Shown here piece by piece: positions 6,646-15,010 of a stretch of 22,977 nt of DNA. The translations under genes were made by a program, and so were the position numbers. How positions within the stretch are numbered: the first letter of the stretch is position 1; each line of letters begins with the position of its first letter. The notes beneath the pieces were generated by a model. The model was not told where the DNA came from and did not search any database. It worked only from the letters and a program-made list of their open reading frames with translations. The stretch is from DATCJU01 sp036562635 (lineage in GTDB: Bacteria > Actinomycetota > Actinomycetes > Mycobacteriales > Pseudonocardiaceae): assembly GCA_036562635.1 (NCBI GenBank), contig DATCJU010000013.1, forward strand, positions 1 to 22,977. Direction: 5' to 3'.

Positions 6646-7272
6646 TCAGCCGACCAGCGCCTCGTCCACCGGCCGCGTGGCCAGCGACCCGAGTTCGATC
6701 CGGGCCTGCTCGGGAGTGGTGCGGCGCATTCCGGCGGCCACGCAGCGCAGCACCACCGACGAGTGCTCCCGCCACAGCCGCACTCCACGGCCCAACAGCA
6801 CCCGCAGCGGCTTGCGGGCCTCGGCCAGGTCCCGGTGCAGTCGGCGCACGAAGGTCACCGGCTTGCTGGGTGCCAGGACGAGGGCGTCGGCCAGCAGCCC
6901 GGCCCGGCGGCACGGCTCCACCAGACGGTCGGCGAACAGACCCTCGGCCAGGAACAGCGGGGCGCCCCCCAGACGCAGCTCGCGGTCGCCCACACGCCGG
7001 TCCTGGCCGATCTCGTACACCGGCAGCCGGGCCGATCCACGGTGGGCCAGCGTGGTGATCGCGGCCAGCGCGTCGTCCGCGAGCCAGGCACCCGGGTGAT
7101 CCCAGTCCACCCGGCCCTGCGCGTCCCGGGGCAGCGCCGGGTCGTCTCCGTCCCGGTAGAAGTCGTCGAGTCGGACCACGGGCCAGCCCAGGCGAGCGGC
7201 GAGGGTGGACTTGCCGGAGCCGGAGGGGCCGGCGATCAGGACGACACGCGAGCGAACGGCGGAGGTCGGCAC
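6646..7272 (-). CDS. Uridine kinase-like P-loop NTPase
   Basis: About 208 aa. Walker A GPSGSGKST lies at residues 15-23, followed by LDDFYRDGDD (the lid/substrate-binding acidic segment seen in uridine kinases) and DWDHPGAW, which resembles the uridine kinase base-contacting region. A later FLAEGLFA strand and an RRLHRDLAEARKP helix complete a nucleoside-kinase-like fold. It probably phosphorylates a nucleoside or related small molecule in the cytosol, but it is shorter and more divergent than Udk, so the substrate is uncertain. It starts at GTG 7272 with no clear Shine-Dalgarno. A few internal GTGs (for example before VVLIAGPSG) are less likely starts. It is divergent from rarA across 90 nt and stands alone. 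Confidence 0.82.
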   Translation of the reverse strand: MPTSAVRSRVVLIAGPSGSGKSTLAARLGWPVVRLDDFYRDGDDPALPRDAQGRVDWDHPGAWLADDALAAITTLAHRGSARLPVYEIGQDRRVGDRELRLGGAPLFLAEGLFADRLVEPCRRAGLLADALVLAPSKPVTFVRRLHRDLAEARKPLRVLLGRGVRLWREHSSVVLRCVAAGMRRTTPEQARIELGSLATRPVDEALVG

Positions 7273-7349
7273 GGGAGATCAGTCTCGCACGGCATCCGGC
7301 CGTGGCGTGCCGGGGCTCCCGGGTCCGTCGGCCCGTCGGGGCGGCCGGG

Positions 7350-7355
7350 TAGCGT
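7350..7355 (+). promoter_or_regulatory. Candidate -10 of a leaderless rarA transcript
   Basis: TAGCGT (TANNNT form) with 7 nt to the GTG start at 7363. There is no Shine-Dalgarno before that GTG, so the mRNA may begin at the start codon. No good -35 was found. Confidence 0.35.
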
Positions 7356-7362
7356 CGGATGC

Positions 7363-8745
7363 GTGGACGAGGCGCTGTTCGACGGGGAAGGTTCCGGCGG
7401 ATTGTTCGGTGTTGAGGTCGAGCGGCGTTCCGCGGAACGGCTGGCGGCCAACGCGCCGTTGGCCGTCCGGATGCGGCCCCGCTCACTGGACGAAGTCGTC
7501 GGGCAGGACCACCTGCTCGGGCCCGGGGCCCCGCTGCGCCGACTGGTCGAGGGGGCCACACCGGCTTCCGTGCTGCTCTACGGGCCGCCGGGCACTGGCA
7601 AGACCACCCTGGCCACCCTGGTCTCGCAGGCCACCGGGCGGAGGTTCGTGGCGTTGTCGGCGCTCTCGGCCGGGGTGAAGGAGGTCCGCGCGGTCATCGA
7701 CGAGGCGCGCCGCAGGCTGGGCCGCACCGGTGAGGCGACCGTGCTGTTCATCGACGAGGTGCACCGGTTCTCCCGAACCCAGCAGGACGCGCTGCTGGGC
7801 GCGGTGGAGGACCGGCTGGTGCTGCTGGTGGCCGCCACCACGGAGAACCCGTTCTTCTCCGTGGTCTCCCCGCTGCTGTCCCGTTCCCTGGTGCTGCAGC
7901 TGCGCCCGCTGTCCGACGACGACATCCGTGTGCTCGTCCGCCGTGCCCTCGGCGACGAGCGGGGCCTGGCCGGGGCGGTGACCCTGGACCAGGACGCCGA
8001 GGACCACCTGGTGCGGTTGGCGGCCGGGGACGCCCGGCGTGCGCTGACCGCCCTGGAGGCCGCTGCCGAGGCCGCCACCTCGACCGGCGCGAAGGCCATC
8101 GACCTGGCGACGCTGGAGACCACGGTGGACCGCGCCGCGGTCCGCTACGACCGGTCGGGGGACCAGCACTACGACGTCGTCAGCGCGTTCATCAAGTCCA
8201 TCCGCGGCTCGGACGTCGACGCGGCCCTGCACTACCTGGCGCGCATGATCGAGGCCGGGGAGGACCCGCGGTTCATCGCCCGCCGCCTGGTGGTCCATGC
8301 CAGTGAGGACATCGGCATGGCCGATCCCACCGCGCTGCAGACCGCGGTGGCCGCCGCCCAGGCGGTCCAGCTGATCGGTCTGCCCGAGTGCCGGCTGGCC
8401 CTGGCCCAGGCCACCATCCACCTGGCGACCGCACCCAAGTCCAACGCGGTCATCACCGCCATCGACGAGGCGCTCGCCGACGTGCGCCGTGGGGCGGCCG
8501 GTCCGGTTCCGCCGCACCTGCGGGACGGGCACTACAGCGGCGCCGGTCGACTCGGCCACGGCCAGGGCTACCGCTATCCGCACGACGTCGCCGAGGGCGT
8601 GGTGGCCCAGCAGTATCCGCCGGACGGGTTGGTGGGCCGGGACTACTACCACCCCACCGGGCGCGGAGCCGAGCGGGTGTTGGCCGAACGGGTGCCCAAG
8701 TTGCGTCGCCTGGTCCGGGGCGGGGAACCGCGTCAGGCCCGCTGA
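7363..8745 (+). CDS. rarA: Replication-associated recombination protein A (RarA/MgsA AAA+ ATPase)
   Basis: AAA+ clamp-loader-like ATPase of 460 aa that acts at stalled or collapsed replication forks. Walker A GPPGTGKTT is at residues 74-82 and Walker B FIDEVHRF at 129-136. Sensor-1 falls in LVAATTENPFFSV and the arginine finger in PLLSRSLVL. The C-terminal tetramerisation domain follows, with the family hallmarks RGSDVDAALHYLARM, ASEDIGMADP and YRYPHD. The N-terminus DEALFDGEG resembles the SSB/clamp-interaction-like start of actinobacterial orthologues such as Rv2559c. GTG 7363 was chosen because it fits that N-terminus and lies just after a TANNNT -10. The next gene starts 13 nt after its stop. 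Confidence 0.96.
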   Translation: MDEALFDGEGSGGLFGVEVERRSAERLAANAPLAVRMRPRSLDEVVGQDHLLGPGAPLRRLVEGATPASVLLYGPPGTGKTTLATLVSQATGRRFVALSALSAGVKEVRAVIDEARRRLGRTGEATVLFIDEVHRFSRTQQDALLGAVEDRLVLLVAATTENPFFSVVSPLLSRSLVLQLRPLSDDDIRVLVRRALGDERGLAGAVTLDQDAEDHLVRLAAGDARRALTALEAAAEAATSTGAKAIDLATLETTVDRAAVRYDRSGDQHYDVVSAFIKSIRGSDVDAALHYLARMIEAGEDPRFIARRLVVHASEDIGMADPTALQTAVAAAQAVQLIGLPECRLALAQATIHLATAPKSNAVITAIDEALADVRRGAAGPVPPHLRDGHYSGAGRLGHGQGYRYPHDVAEGVVAQQYPPDGLVGRDYYHPTGRGAERVLAERVPKLRRLVRGGEPRQAR

Positions 8746-8758
8746 CGTCGGCACGGAC

Positions 8759-9394
8759 GTGGAGAACTCGCACATCTCGGCGAGCCCGGAGCACCGCGCG
8801 GCCCACGCCGAGCTGCTCGACGCCGAACGGGAGTTGTGGGAGTCCGTCGAGCACGTGGTGGCGCTGCGCCGTGCCCTGCCGCCCGGCCCCCCGATCGATC
8901 CGGCCACCCCGTTGACCACGGCCACCGGCAAGCCGGTGACCCTGGGCGGACTGCTCGGCCGGCACCGGACGCTGCTGCTCTACCTGATGGCGTTCGACGA
9001 CGGCCGGCCCGCTCCACACCCGGCGTGTGTGTTGCAGGTGGACTGCCTGGACGCGCTGGTCCCGCACCTGGCCGCACGAGCCGCGGTCGCCGTGCTGGCC
9101 CCGGCCCGCCCGGGCCGGCTGGCCGACCTGGGTGCACGACGTGGCTGGCGTCGGGTGCCGCTGGTGTCCACCCAGCCCAGTCGGCTGGCCGAGCACCTCG
9201 CCCTCCCCGACGAGGACGGCCCGGGTGGCGGGGTGCACTGTCTCGCCCTGGACGAGCACGGTGTGCTGCGCCTGCGGTACCGGACCCGTGGCCGCGGCGG
9301 ACCGGAAGACCTGGTCACCACGGTGCTCGCCCTGCTCGACCCGCTGCTGCCGGAACCACCCCGGGAGGGCACGGACGGACAACCCGGATCCTGA
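8759..9394 (+). CDS. Divergent DUF899 / thioredoxin-fold family protein
   Basis: About 211 aa. It starts with a charged helix (AELLDAERELWESVEHVVALRRALP), as in DUF899 proteins, then has a peroxiredoxin-like strand LLLYLMAFDD. VPHLAARAAVAVLAPARPGRLADLG and RGWRRVPLVST fit the DUF899 pattern. The usual CPSC site is replaced by a segment around HPAC, so a two-cysteine redox centre is missing. The role is unknown; it may have lost redox activity or use a single Cys. GTG 8759 is the only plausible start after the rarA stop (13 nt away). It has a poor RBS, so translation may be coupled to rarA. The DUF899 assignment is by eye and moderate. The gene converges with the siderophore operon at a shared terminator. 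Confidence 0.6.
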   Translation: MENSHISASPEHRAAHAELLDAERELWESVEHVVALRRALPPGPPIDPATPLTTATGKPVTLGGLLGRHRTLLLYLMAFDDGRPAPHPACVLQVDCLDALVPHLAARAAVAVLAPARPGRLADLGARRGWRRVPLVSTQPSRLAEHLALPDEDGPGGGVHCLALDEHGVLRLRYRTRGRGGPEDLVTTVLALLDPLLPEPPREGTDGQPGS

Positions 9395-9412
9395 AACGGG
9401 TCCGGAAGGCGG

Positions 9413-9448
9413 TGGGCCCCGCCACCCGGAACCGGGTCGCGGGGCCTA
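9413..9448. terminator. Strong bidirectional terminator at the end of the siderophore operon
   Basis: GGCCCCGC (9415-9422) pairs with GCGGGGCC (9439-9446) and ACCCGG (9424-9429) with CCGGGT (9432-9437). A single C/C mismatch separates the two stems, and 9413-9414 add a T-A and a G-T pair. It sits between the forward stop at 9394 and the reverse stop at 9455, so it serves both convergent transcripts. Confidence 0.8.
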
Positions 9449-9454
9449 CGGGGA

Positions 9455-11266
9455 TCACCAGCCGTCGCCGGGTGGGATCGGCGACACGGTGTACAGCGGG
9501 TTGGGCACCTCACCGCGCGGGGCGATCGCGTGCCGGTAGGGCAGCTCGGCATAGCCGGTCTGCAGCAGTCGGTCCCCGTTGAGCGGGTAGCGGGCGAAAC
9601 TGGGCCCGAGCAGGTCGCCCGCGGCCATCCGCTCCGCCAGGTCCGGGAAGCGCCTGCGGTAGGCCTCCACCTCGCCACGCACCCGGCCCCACAGTCGCTC
9701 CTCGGGTACGCCGTGGTGCTCGGCCAACAGCACCGCGAACGGGCGCAGCACCCCCACCAGCAGCGCGTCCACCAGGTACTGGCGCAACACCCGCCACGGC
9801 TTGCGCGGCAGCACCCGGTCGTGCGAGTCCGGTTCGGGGCCCCGCTCGGCCACGGGCTCCACCGACACGTTCACGTCGTCGACCAGGTCCTTGAGCACCG
9901 CCCGCCGCGGCATCCCGTCCGGACCGGTGATGATCAGGACGTTCTCCCCGTGCGGGTTGACCGTGATGCCGTACCGGTACAGCACGTGCAGCAGTGGCCG
10001 CAGCAACGCGCGCAGCAACGCGGCCAGCCACGCCTCGGCGTCCCCGCCCGAGCGTCGGACGTACTCGCTGATCAGGGGCCGTCCCTCCGGGTCGACGTGC
10101 AGCACCGCTGCCAGGGGCAGGGCCCGCTCGTCCGCGCCCAGGTGCGGATCCACCGGCTCGCGCCAGATGCAGCCCAGCGTCTCCAGCCAGGTGTACGGCA
10201 CTCCGTCCACCGTGGACAGCTGCGGGTGTCGGACGGTCACCGAGGCGACCTCGCCGAGCAGCACCGTGCCCCACTCGGCCAGCAGCTCGTCCTGCCGCCA
10301 GATACCGCGCAGCCACTGGGTGACCACCGGCGCGGCCAGGGTGCAGTGCGGCGGGATACCCCGCCACACCGCGGTGTTGAGGATGCGCAGCGGCAGTTTC
10401 ACCTGGTAGCGGTGCGGCGCGTCGACGTTGGCCATGGTGCGGATCGACTGGGTGGGCAGGTACTCGTCACCGGCCTCACCCAGTTCGACGATGCGTCCGG
10501 TGGCCAGCTCGGGCGCCCACAGCGTGCGCACCACGTGGTCGAGCTGCCAGGGATGCACCGGGAGCCAGACATAGGCCTGCGGGTCCAGTCCCCGTTCCCG
10601 CAGCACCCCGGTGAACGCCTCGACGACGTCGGGGTCCAGCTCGTGCTGCAGCACCTCCTGCTCGGACAGTTCCGGGGTGCCGCGGAACTCGGCCAGTCCC
10701 CGGTGCACCGCCAGCCAGGGCAGGCGCAGCCGCCGGCGTGACTCCGGGGCGTAGGCCGCCAGGTCCGTGGCGGAGAAACCGACCCGCCCCTTGTTCGCCA
10801 CCAGCCACGGGTGACCGGTCAGGTGACCCTCCAGCTCGGCGTGGTCCAGGTCGACCAGCTCGGTGGCCGGGCGGGCGGTGCGCAGCGCGGCCACGTCCGC
10901 GGTCAGGGTGGCCGTGACCTCGTTCAGGTAGCCGGCCAGGGTGGCGGGGGCCACCCCGATCGTCGGGGCGGCGTCCACCAGGAACTGCTGCACGTCCTCG
11001 GCGGGCTGCGCCACGTCGTCCCCGAGGATGCCGGTGGCGGTGCGCCGCAGCGAGTCCGGGTCGACCAGCCAGCCGCCGAACGCGGTGCGCCGGGCGCGGA
11101 AGGCGTAACGGGCGGTGGGCAGCCGCAGCACGTACTCCTCGCCGGAACCGCCGTCGGGTGTGGGGTCCAGCATGCCCTCGAAGGACAGCTCACCGATCGC
11201 CTTGGCCAGCAGGGCCCGGGACGCCCGGCGCCACAGCTGGGCGTCGGTGTGGGCGACGGGGGTCAT
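9455..11266 (-). CDS. IucA/IucC family (NIS) siderophore synthetase, last gene of the operon
   Basis: NRPS-independent siderophore synthetase, 603 aa (family norm 580-620), predicted to adenylate a carboxylate and join it to the amine of an acyl-hydroxamate diamine. Motifs: GHPWLVANKGRVGF (151-164, ATP-binding His and Lys), HPWQ (238-241), SIRT (274-277), KLPLRILNTAVWRG (290-303), NPHGEN (437-442, in place of the commoner EAHxQN) and KDLVDD (459-464), with a C-terminal FhuF-like part. It differs clearly from the other synthetase in the operon, so the two probably perform successive condensations (as IucA and IucC or RhbC and RhbF do). ATG 11266 overlaps the upstream stop (ATGA), with GGAGG (complement of 11273-11277) 6 nt before it. 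Which synthetase acts first cannot be settled by eye. Confidence 0.92.
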   Translation of the reverse strand: MTPVAHTDAQLWRRASRALLAKAIGELSFEGMLDPTPDGGSGEEYVLRLPTARYAFRARRTAFGGWLVDPDSLRRTATGILGDDVAQPAEDVQQFLVDAAPTIGVAPATLAGYLNEVTATLTADVAALRTARPATELVDLDHAELEGHLTGHPWLVANKGRVGFSATDLAAYAPESRRRLRLPWLAVHRGLAEFRGTPELSEQEVLQHELDPDVVEAFTGVLRERGLDPQAYVWLPVHPWQLDHVVRTLWAPELATGRIVELGEAGDEYLPTQSIRTMANVDAPHRYQVKLPLRILNTAVWRGIPPHCTLAAPVVTQWLRGIWRQDELLAEWGTVLLGEVASVTVRHPQLSTVDGVPYTWLETLGCIWREPVDPHLGADERALPLAAVLHVDPEGRPLISEYVRRSGGDAEAWLAALLRALLRPLLHVLYRYGITVNPHGENVLIITGPDGMPRRAVLKDLVDDVNVSVEPVAERGPEPDSHDRVLPRKPWRVLRQYLVDALLVGVLRPFAVLLAEHHGVPEERLWGRVRGEVEAYRRRFPDLAERMAAGDLLGPSFARYPLNGDRLLQTGYAELPYRHAIAPRGEVPNPLYTVSPIPPGDGW

Positions 11267-12639
11267 CGGGTACCTCCGGGAACGTCGAAGCTGGTGAAGG
11301 CGGTCCGCTTGGGCAGGCGGTAGACCTCCCGGCCGGTGACCGTGTTGATGATCGTCGCGTTCCGGTACGCCCCGATGCCCAGGTCGGGAGCGGCGACACC
11401 GTGGCTGTGCAGGTCGGCGTTGGACACGAACACCCGGCCGGTGACCGACTCGTCCAGTTCCACGGAGTGGTCCAGCCGTACCCGGTAGCGCCCCTGTTCG
11501 TCGCGGCGCAGCAGGTGCTCGACCGGCGCCAGGAAACCGGGGTGGCGCTGCCGGTACCCGGTGGCCGCCACCACCAGGTCGGTGGTGTGCGTGAAGGTCT
11601 GCCCGGTGTCGCGGTGCCGCAGCGTCAGCACCGCCCGCCCGGCCGGGTCCACCTCGGCGCTCTCCACTGCGACCCCGCAGCGCAGCTCCACCTCGGCCGT
11701 CCCGTGTTCCAGCTCCCGCCGGTAGAGCAGGTCGTGGATCTCCTCCAGCGTCTGGCTGGAGATGCCCTTGTAGTGCTGCCACTGCTCGGCGACCAGTCGG
11801 TCCTTCACCGGCTGGGGCAGGGCGTGGAAGTACCGCACGTAGGCCGGGGTGGTCATCTCCAGCACCAGCTTGGTGTAGTCCAGCGGCGCGAACGTGCTGG
11901 TGCGGGTCAGCCAGCTCACCGCGGGACCGCCCGCCGTGTTGCGCCGCAGCAGGTCCAGCGCCACCTCGGCCCCGGACTGCCCCGAGCCGACGACGGTGAT
12001 CCGGCCCGGACCGTCGGGGGCGTGCACGCCGGGCACGGCGGTCACCTCGGAGATCCGGTGCAGGTAGTCACCGGTGTGCAGCAGTTTCTCCGCGGGCAGC
12101 CCGGACAGCGCCTCGGGCACGAACGGCTCGGTGCCGATGCCCAGCACCAGGTGACGGGCCCGCAGCCGGAGCCGGGCGCCGTCCCCACGCACCGCGTGCA
12201 CGGTGAACCGCTCGGTCTCCGCGTCCCACCGCACGGCCTCCACCCGGTGCGAGAAACGCACCGACGGCAGGCGGGATGCCGCCCAGCGCAGGTAGTCCTC
12301 GTACTCGCGGCGGGTGGGGTGGAACTGCTCCCGGACGTAGAACGGGTACATCCGGTCCACGTCCTGCAGGTAGGCCAGGAAGGACAGCGGGTGGGTGGGG
12401 GCGACCAGAGTCACCAGGTCGGCCAGGAAGCTGACCTGCAGCATGGCCTCGTCGAACATCAGCCCGGGGTGCCAGCGCAGCTCGGAACGCTCCTCCAACA
12501 CGACCAGGTCCAGGCCGTCGACGGTGGACGCCAGCGCTGCCAGGCCCAGGTTGAACGGCCCACAGCCGACGGCGACGACGTCGTGCTCGCTCACCAGCTC
12601 CTGGGGCGTCGGTTGCGAGGCGAGCGGTTCGACGGTCAC
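11263..12639 (-). CDS. Amine N-hydroxylase (lysine N6 / ornithine N5 / diamine monooxygenase family)
   Basis: FAD- and NADPH-dependent N-hydroxylating monooxygenase of the IucD/PvdA/RhbE/DesB family, 458 aa. It is predicted to hydroxylate one amino group of the diamine made by the decarboxylase. FAD site GCGPFNL (25-31, the Pro-containing Rossmann motif of this family), substrate region HPGLMFDEAMLQ (57-68), NADPH site GSGQSGAE (218-225), and the C-terminal ATGYR (359-363) are all present, with no apparent defect. The GTG at 12639 overlaps the upstream GNAT stop (GTGA), and its own stop overlaps the next start (ATGA). The diamine substrate (cadaverine, putrescine or 1,3-diaminopropane) is not visible from sequence. 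Confidence 0.93.
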   Translation of the reverse strand: MTVEPLASQPTPQELVSEHDVVAVGCGPFNLGLAALASTVDGLDLVVLEERSELRWHPGLMFDEAMLQVSFLADLVTLVAPTHPLSFLAYLQDVDRMYPFYVREQFHPTRREYEDYLRWAASRLPSVRFSHRVEAVRWDAETERFTVHAVRGDGARLRLRARHLVLGIGTEPFVPEALSGLPAEKLLHTGDYLHRISEVTAVPGVHAPDGPGRITVVGSGQSGAEVALDLLRRNTAGGPAVSWLTRTSTFAPLDYTKLVLEMTTPAYVRYFHALPQPVKDRLVAEQWQHYKGISSQTLEEIHDLLYRRELEHGTAEVELRCGVAVESAEVDPAGRAVLTLRHRDTGQTFTHTTDLVVAATGYRQRHPGFLAPVEHLLRRDEQGRYRVRLDHSVELDESVTGRVFVSNADLHSHGVAAPDLGIGAYRNATIINTVTGREVYRLPKRTAFTSFDVPGGTR

Positions 12640-13220
12640 GGCAAGTCCTCCTCGGATCGGGGGTAGACCAGCAGCGCGGCGCGCTTGTCCGGCAGGGTGA
12701 TCTCGGTGATGCGGCGGAACCCGGCGGCGACGAACGCCCGGACGGACGGGGCGTTGCGCACGTCGGGCTCGGCGACGACACGGGTGCAGTGCGGGTCGGC
12801 GGCCAGCAGCCCCTCGGCCGTGGCGCGGAGCAGGGCGCGTCCCAGGCCCCGACCGGTCCGGCCCAGCTCACCGATCGCCACGTGCACGCCCAGGTCGTGT
12901 GGGCGGTGCGGGTAGTGTCCCGCCAGCCGGTCCCGCAGCACCCGGTAGATCTCCAGGTAGGCCACGGGCTCACCGTCCAGGCTGGCCAGACAGGGCAGCG
13001 AGTGTTCCCCGGTGAGCTGTCGGTCCAGCTCCTCGGCCCACTGTTCCCGGGGCCAGGCCTGTTTCCAGAACGCGGCCACGTGCGGGGCCTGCATCCACCG
13101 GTGCACCAGTTCCAGGTCCTCCCCGTCGGCCTGGGCGGGGCGGATCGACCAGGGTGCGGACAGGTGGGGCAGCGGCGGTGCGGGCACCAGGGTGGGTGCG
13201 GAACCGTCCAGACCGGTCAC
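12636..13220 (-). CDS. GNAT acyltransferase for the N-hydroxy-diamine (IucB/RhbD/DesC-like)
   Basis: Predicted 194-aa N-acyltransferase that acylates the hydroxylamine nitrogen to form the hydroxamate. It has the siderophore GNAT signature: a polar start with HRWMQAPHVAAFWKQAWP (the H-x-W-M-x-x-P-H-V family motif), then LEIYRVLRDRLAGHYPHRPHDLGVHVAIGE, the acetyl-CoA loop GRTGRGLGRALLRA, and VAEPDVRNAPSVRAFVAAGF. This is close in form to IucB, RhbD and the MbtK-type families. Acetyl-CoA is the expected donor for a citrate-type product and succinyl-CoA for a desferrioxamine-type one; sequence alone does not decide. The start is GTG 13220, overlapping the preceding stop by 4 bp (GTGA), with a GGGAGG upstream. 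A longer in-frame extension into the previous gene is not needed. Confidence 0.92.
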   Translation of the reverse strand: MTGLDGSAPTLVPAPPLPHLSAPWSIRPAQADGEDLELVHRWMQAPHVAAFWKQAWPREQWAEELDRQLTGEHSLPCLASLDGEPVAYLEIYRVLRDRLAGHYPHRPHDLGVHVAIGELGRTGRGLGRALLRATAEGLLAADPHCTRVVAEPDVRNAPSVRAFVAAGFRRITEITLPDKRAALLVYPRSEEDLP

Positions 13221-15010
13221 CGGGCGGCCTCCCGCAGCGGGTTGGGGGCCTCCAGGTACACCGACTGCGCGTCCAACGGTGCGATCACCTCGTCGATGCC
13301 GTGCAGCCGGGTGAGCAGGTTGCCCTTGCAGGGGAGCTGGTCGGCCTCCAGCCACCGGCGGGCCAGGCGGTCACCGTCGGGGCCGGCCGCGGCCAGACCG
13401 GGCAGTGCCGCGCGCAGCCGGTCGGCCAGCACGGCCAGCAACTCGCGTTCGTCGGCCAGGCCGTCCACCGCCAGGCAACCCACGACGGCCAGGGCCTGGT
13501 TGCGCAGCAGGTAGTAGGTGAGCCGGTCGTCGACGATCGCGTCGTCGACCACGGCGAGGGTGGAGGCGTCGGCGCCCAGCAGCTGCAACAGGCCGGGCAG
13601 GTGGGAGGAGGCCAGGTAGTAGCCCTGGTTGTCCCGGAACATCCCCCCGGCCACGGTGCCGTCCGGGTTCAGTCGCACCAGGGTGTTCTGCTGGTGGGCC
13701 TCCAGCCCGATGCCGGTGGCCGCGTACAGGTGCAGCATCGGCACCAGGACCTTGTCGGTGTAGTCGGCCACCCACTGTTGTGCCGCGCCCGCACCGAGTC
13801 GGGCGACGATCTCACCGAGGGCGCTGCGGCCCAGACCGGGGCGGGGGGCGACCAGGCCCACCAGGCAGCGCAGGTCCTCGATGCCCGCCGGGACCTCACG
13901 CACCGCGACGTCCAGTCCGGTGACCTCGGGACCCTCGGGGCGACCGGGCTCGTCGACCGCCAGCCAGGCCGGGTCCCGCACGATGTCGAAGTAGGGGTGC
14001 GCGGCGCGGGTGGCGCGGGCGTAGCCGGCGTCCAGCAGGCGGTTGATCTCCAGACCACGGCGCAGCTCGGTGCGGGTGGACTCCCGGCGGGAGTTGGTGA
14101 TCCGCAGGCCCAACGACAGTTTGAGCATCACCGGGGCGTCCGGTCGGTAGACGGTGCGCAGGCTGGAGGTGGGCCACCACGTCGGTCCCCGTTCGCCGAG
14201 CGGTTCCAGCAGCCCGGCTTCCACCAGTGCGGCGATGCGGGGGCGGTGCAGCAGGTCGCGGGCCTGCCACGGGTGTGCAGGCACCAGGATCCGCCCGTCG
14301 GGGAGGGGTCCGCCGGCCAGGTCGGCCATCAGCTCCACGGCGTTCCGCCCGGCCAGGGACGGTGCCCCGGCCACCGCGTCGTGCGACACCACGGACGGGT
14401 CGGCGGCGAACCAGTGCAGGCGGAACGATCCCCGCAGCTCGGGCGAGTAGGTGGCGTCCTCGGCGGGGGAGATGCCGTCCCGGCTCTTGGGGGCCGGGTG
14501 GTGCAGGTGGCCGAGCAGCAGGCCCTGCTCGGCCTCGAGGAAGCCGTCCACGCCGGGGGGTGGTGTGGGCTGTGCACGTCGGTGGGCCAGGAAGCCGCTC
14601 ACCCGACGGACCGACTCGGCGGTGCGCTCCACCAGGTCGGCCACCTCCTGGGCCGGGACCCCGCCGGGGCGGGCTCCACCGCGGGCCGCCGCCTCGGCCG
14701 CGACCAGACCCACCGCCAGCACGGGGTCGGCGGTGTCTCCGAGTCGGCCGTTCGGGCCCTCCAGGTACACCGGACCGAAGCGGTGCCAGCCGGTGGGGGA
14801 GCAGTACCGCACCTCCGTCACCAGGGCGAGTCCGCTGCTGGGCAGCTCGACACGCAGCGGGCCGGCGGTCACCGGGATGCCGCTCTCCCGCAGCCAGCAC
14901 CGCAGCAGCGCCTCCAGGTGGGCGTGTTCGGCGGCGCGGCGTGGGCTCAGCTCGTGCAGCGGATCCCCGACCAGGGGTTTGGGGAGGGCGGTGGTGGGTG
15001 CCAGCGTCAT
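13217..15010 (-). CDS. IucA/IucC family (NIS) siderophore synthetase, second gene of the operon
   Basis: 597-aa NIS synthetase, cytoplasmic, ATP-dependent carboxylate-amine ligase. Visible motifs: GHLHHPAPKSR (167-177, the GHPxHPxxKxR nucleotide loop), HPWQ (246-249), SSLRT (282-286), KLSLGLRITNSRR (297-309), EAHQQN (437-442) and RDNQG (459-463). These are the complete classical catalytic motifs, closer to textbook form than those in the synthetase at the end of the operon. By analogy with aerobactin and rhizobactin, one enzyme would attach the first hydroxamate arm to citrate and the other the second. ATG 15010 overlaps the decarboxylase stop (ATGA), and its own stop overlaps the GNAT start (GTGA). 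The N-terminal 25 residues are variable. Confidence 0.93.
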   Translation of the reverse strand: MTLAPTTALPKPLVGDPLHELSPRRAAEHAHLEALLRCWLRESGIPVTAGPLRVELPSSGLALVTEVRYCSPTGWHRFGPVYLEGPNGRLGDTADPVLAVGLVAAEAAARGGARPGGVPAQEVADLVERTAESVRRVSGFLAHRRAQPTPPPGVDGFLEAEQGLLLGHLHHPAPKSRDGISPAEDATYSPELRGSFRLHWFAADPSVVSHDAVAGAPSLAGRNAVELMADLAGGPLPDGRILVPAHPWQARDLLHRPRIAALVEAGLLEPLGERGPTWWPTSSLRTVYRPDAPVMLKLSLGLRITNSRRESTRTELRRGLEINRLLDAGYARATRAAHPYFDIVRDPAWLAVDEPGRPEGPEVTGLDVAVREVPAGIEDLRCLVGLVAPRPGLGRSALGEIVARLGAGAAQQWVADYTDKVLVPMLHLYAATGIGLEAHQQNTLVRLNPDGTVAGGMFRDNQGYYLASSHLPGLLQLLGADASTLAVVDDAIVDDRLTYYLLRNQALAVVGCLAVDGLADERELLAVLADRLRAALPGLAAAGPDGDRLARRWLEADQLPCKGNLLTRLHGIDEVIAPLDAQSVYLEAPNPLREAAR

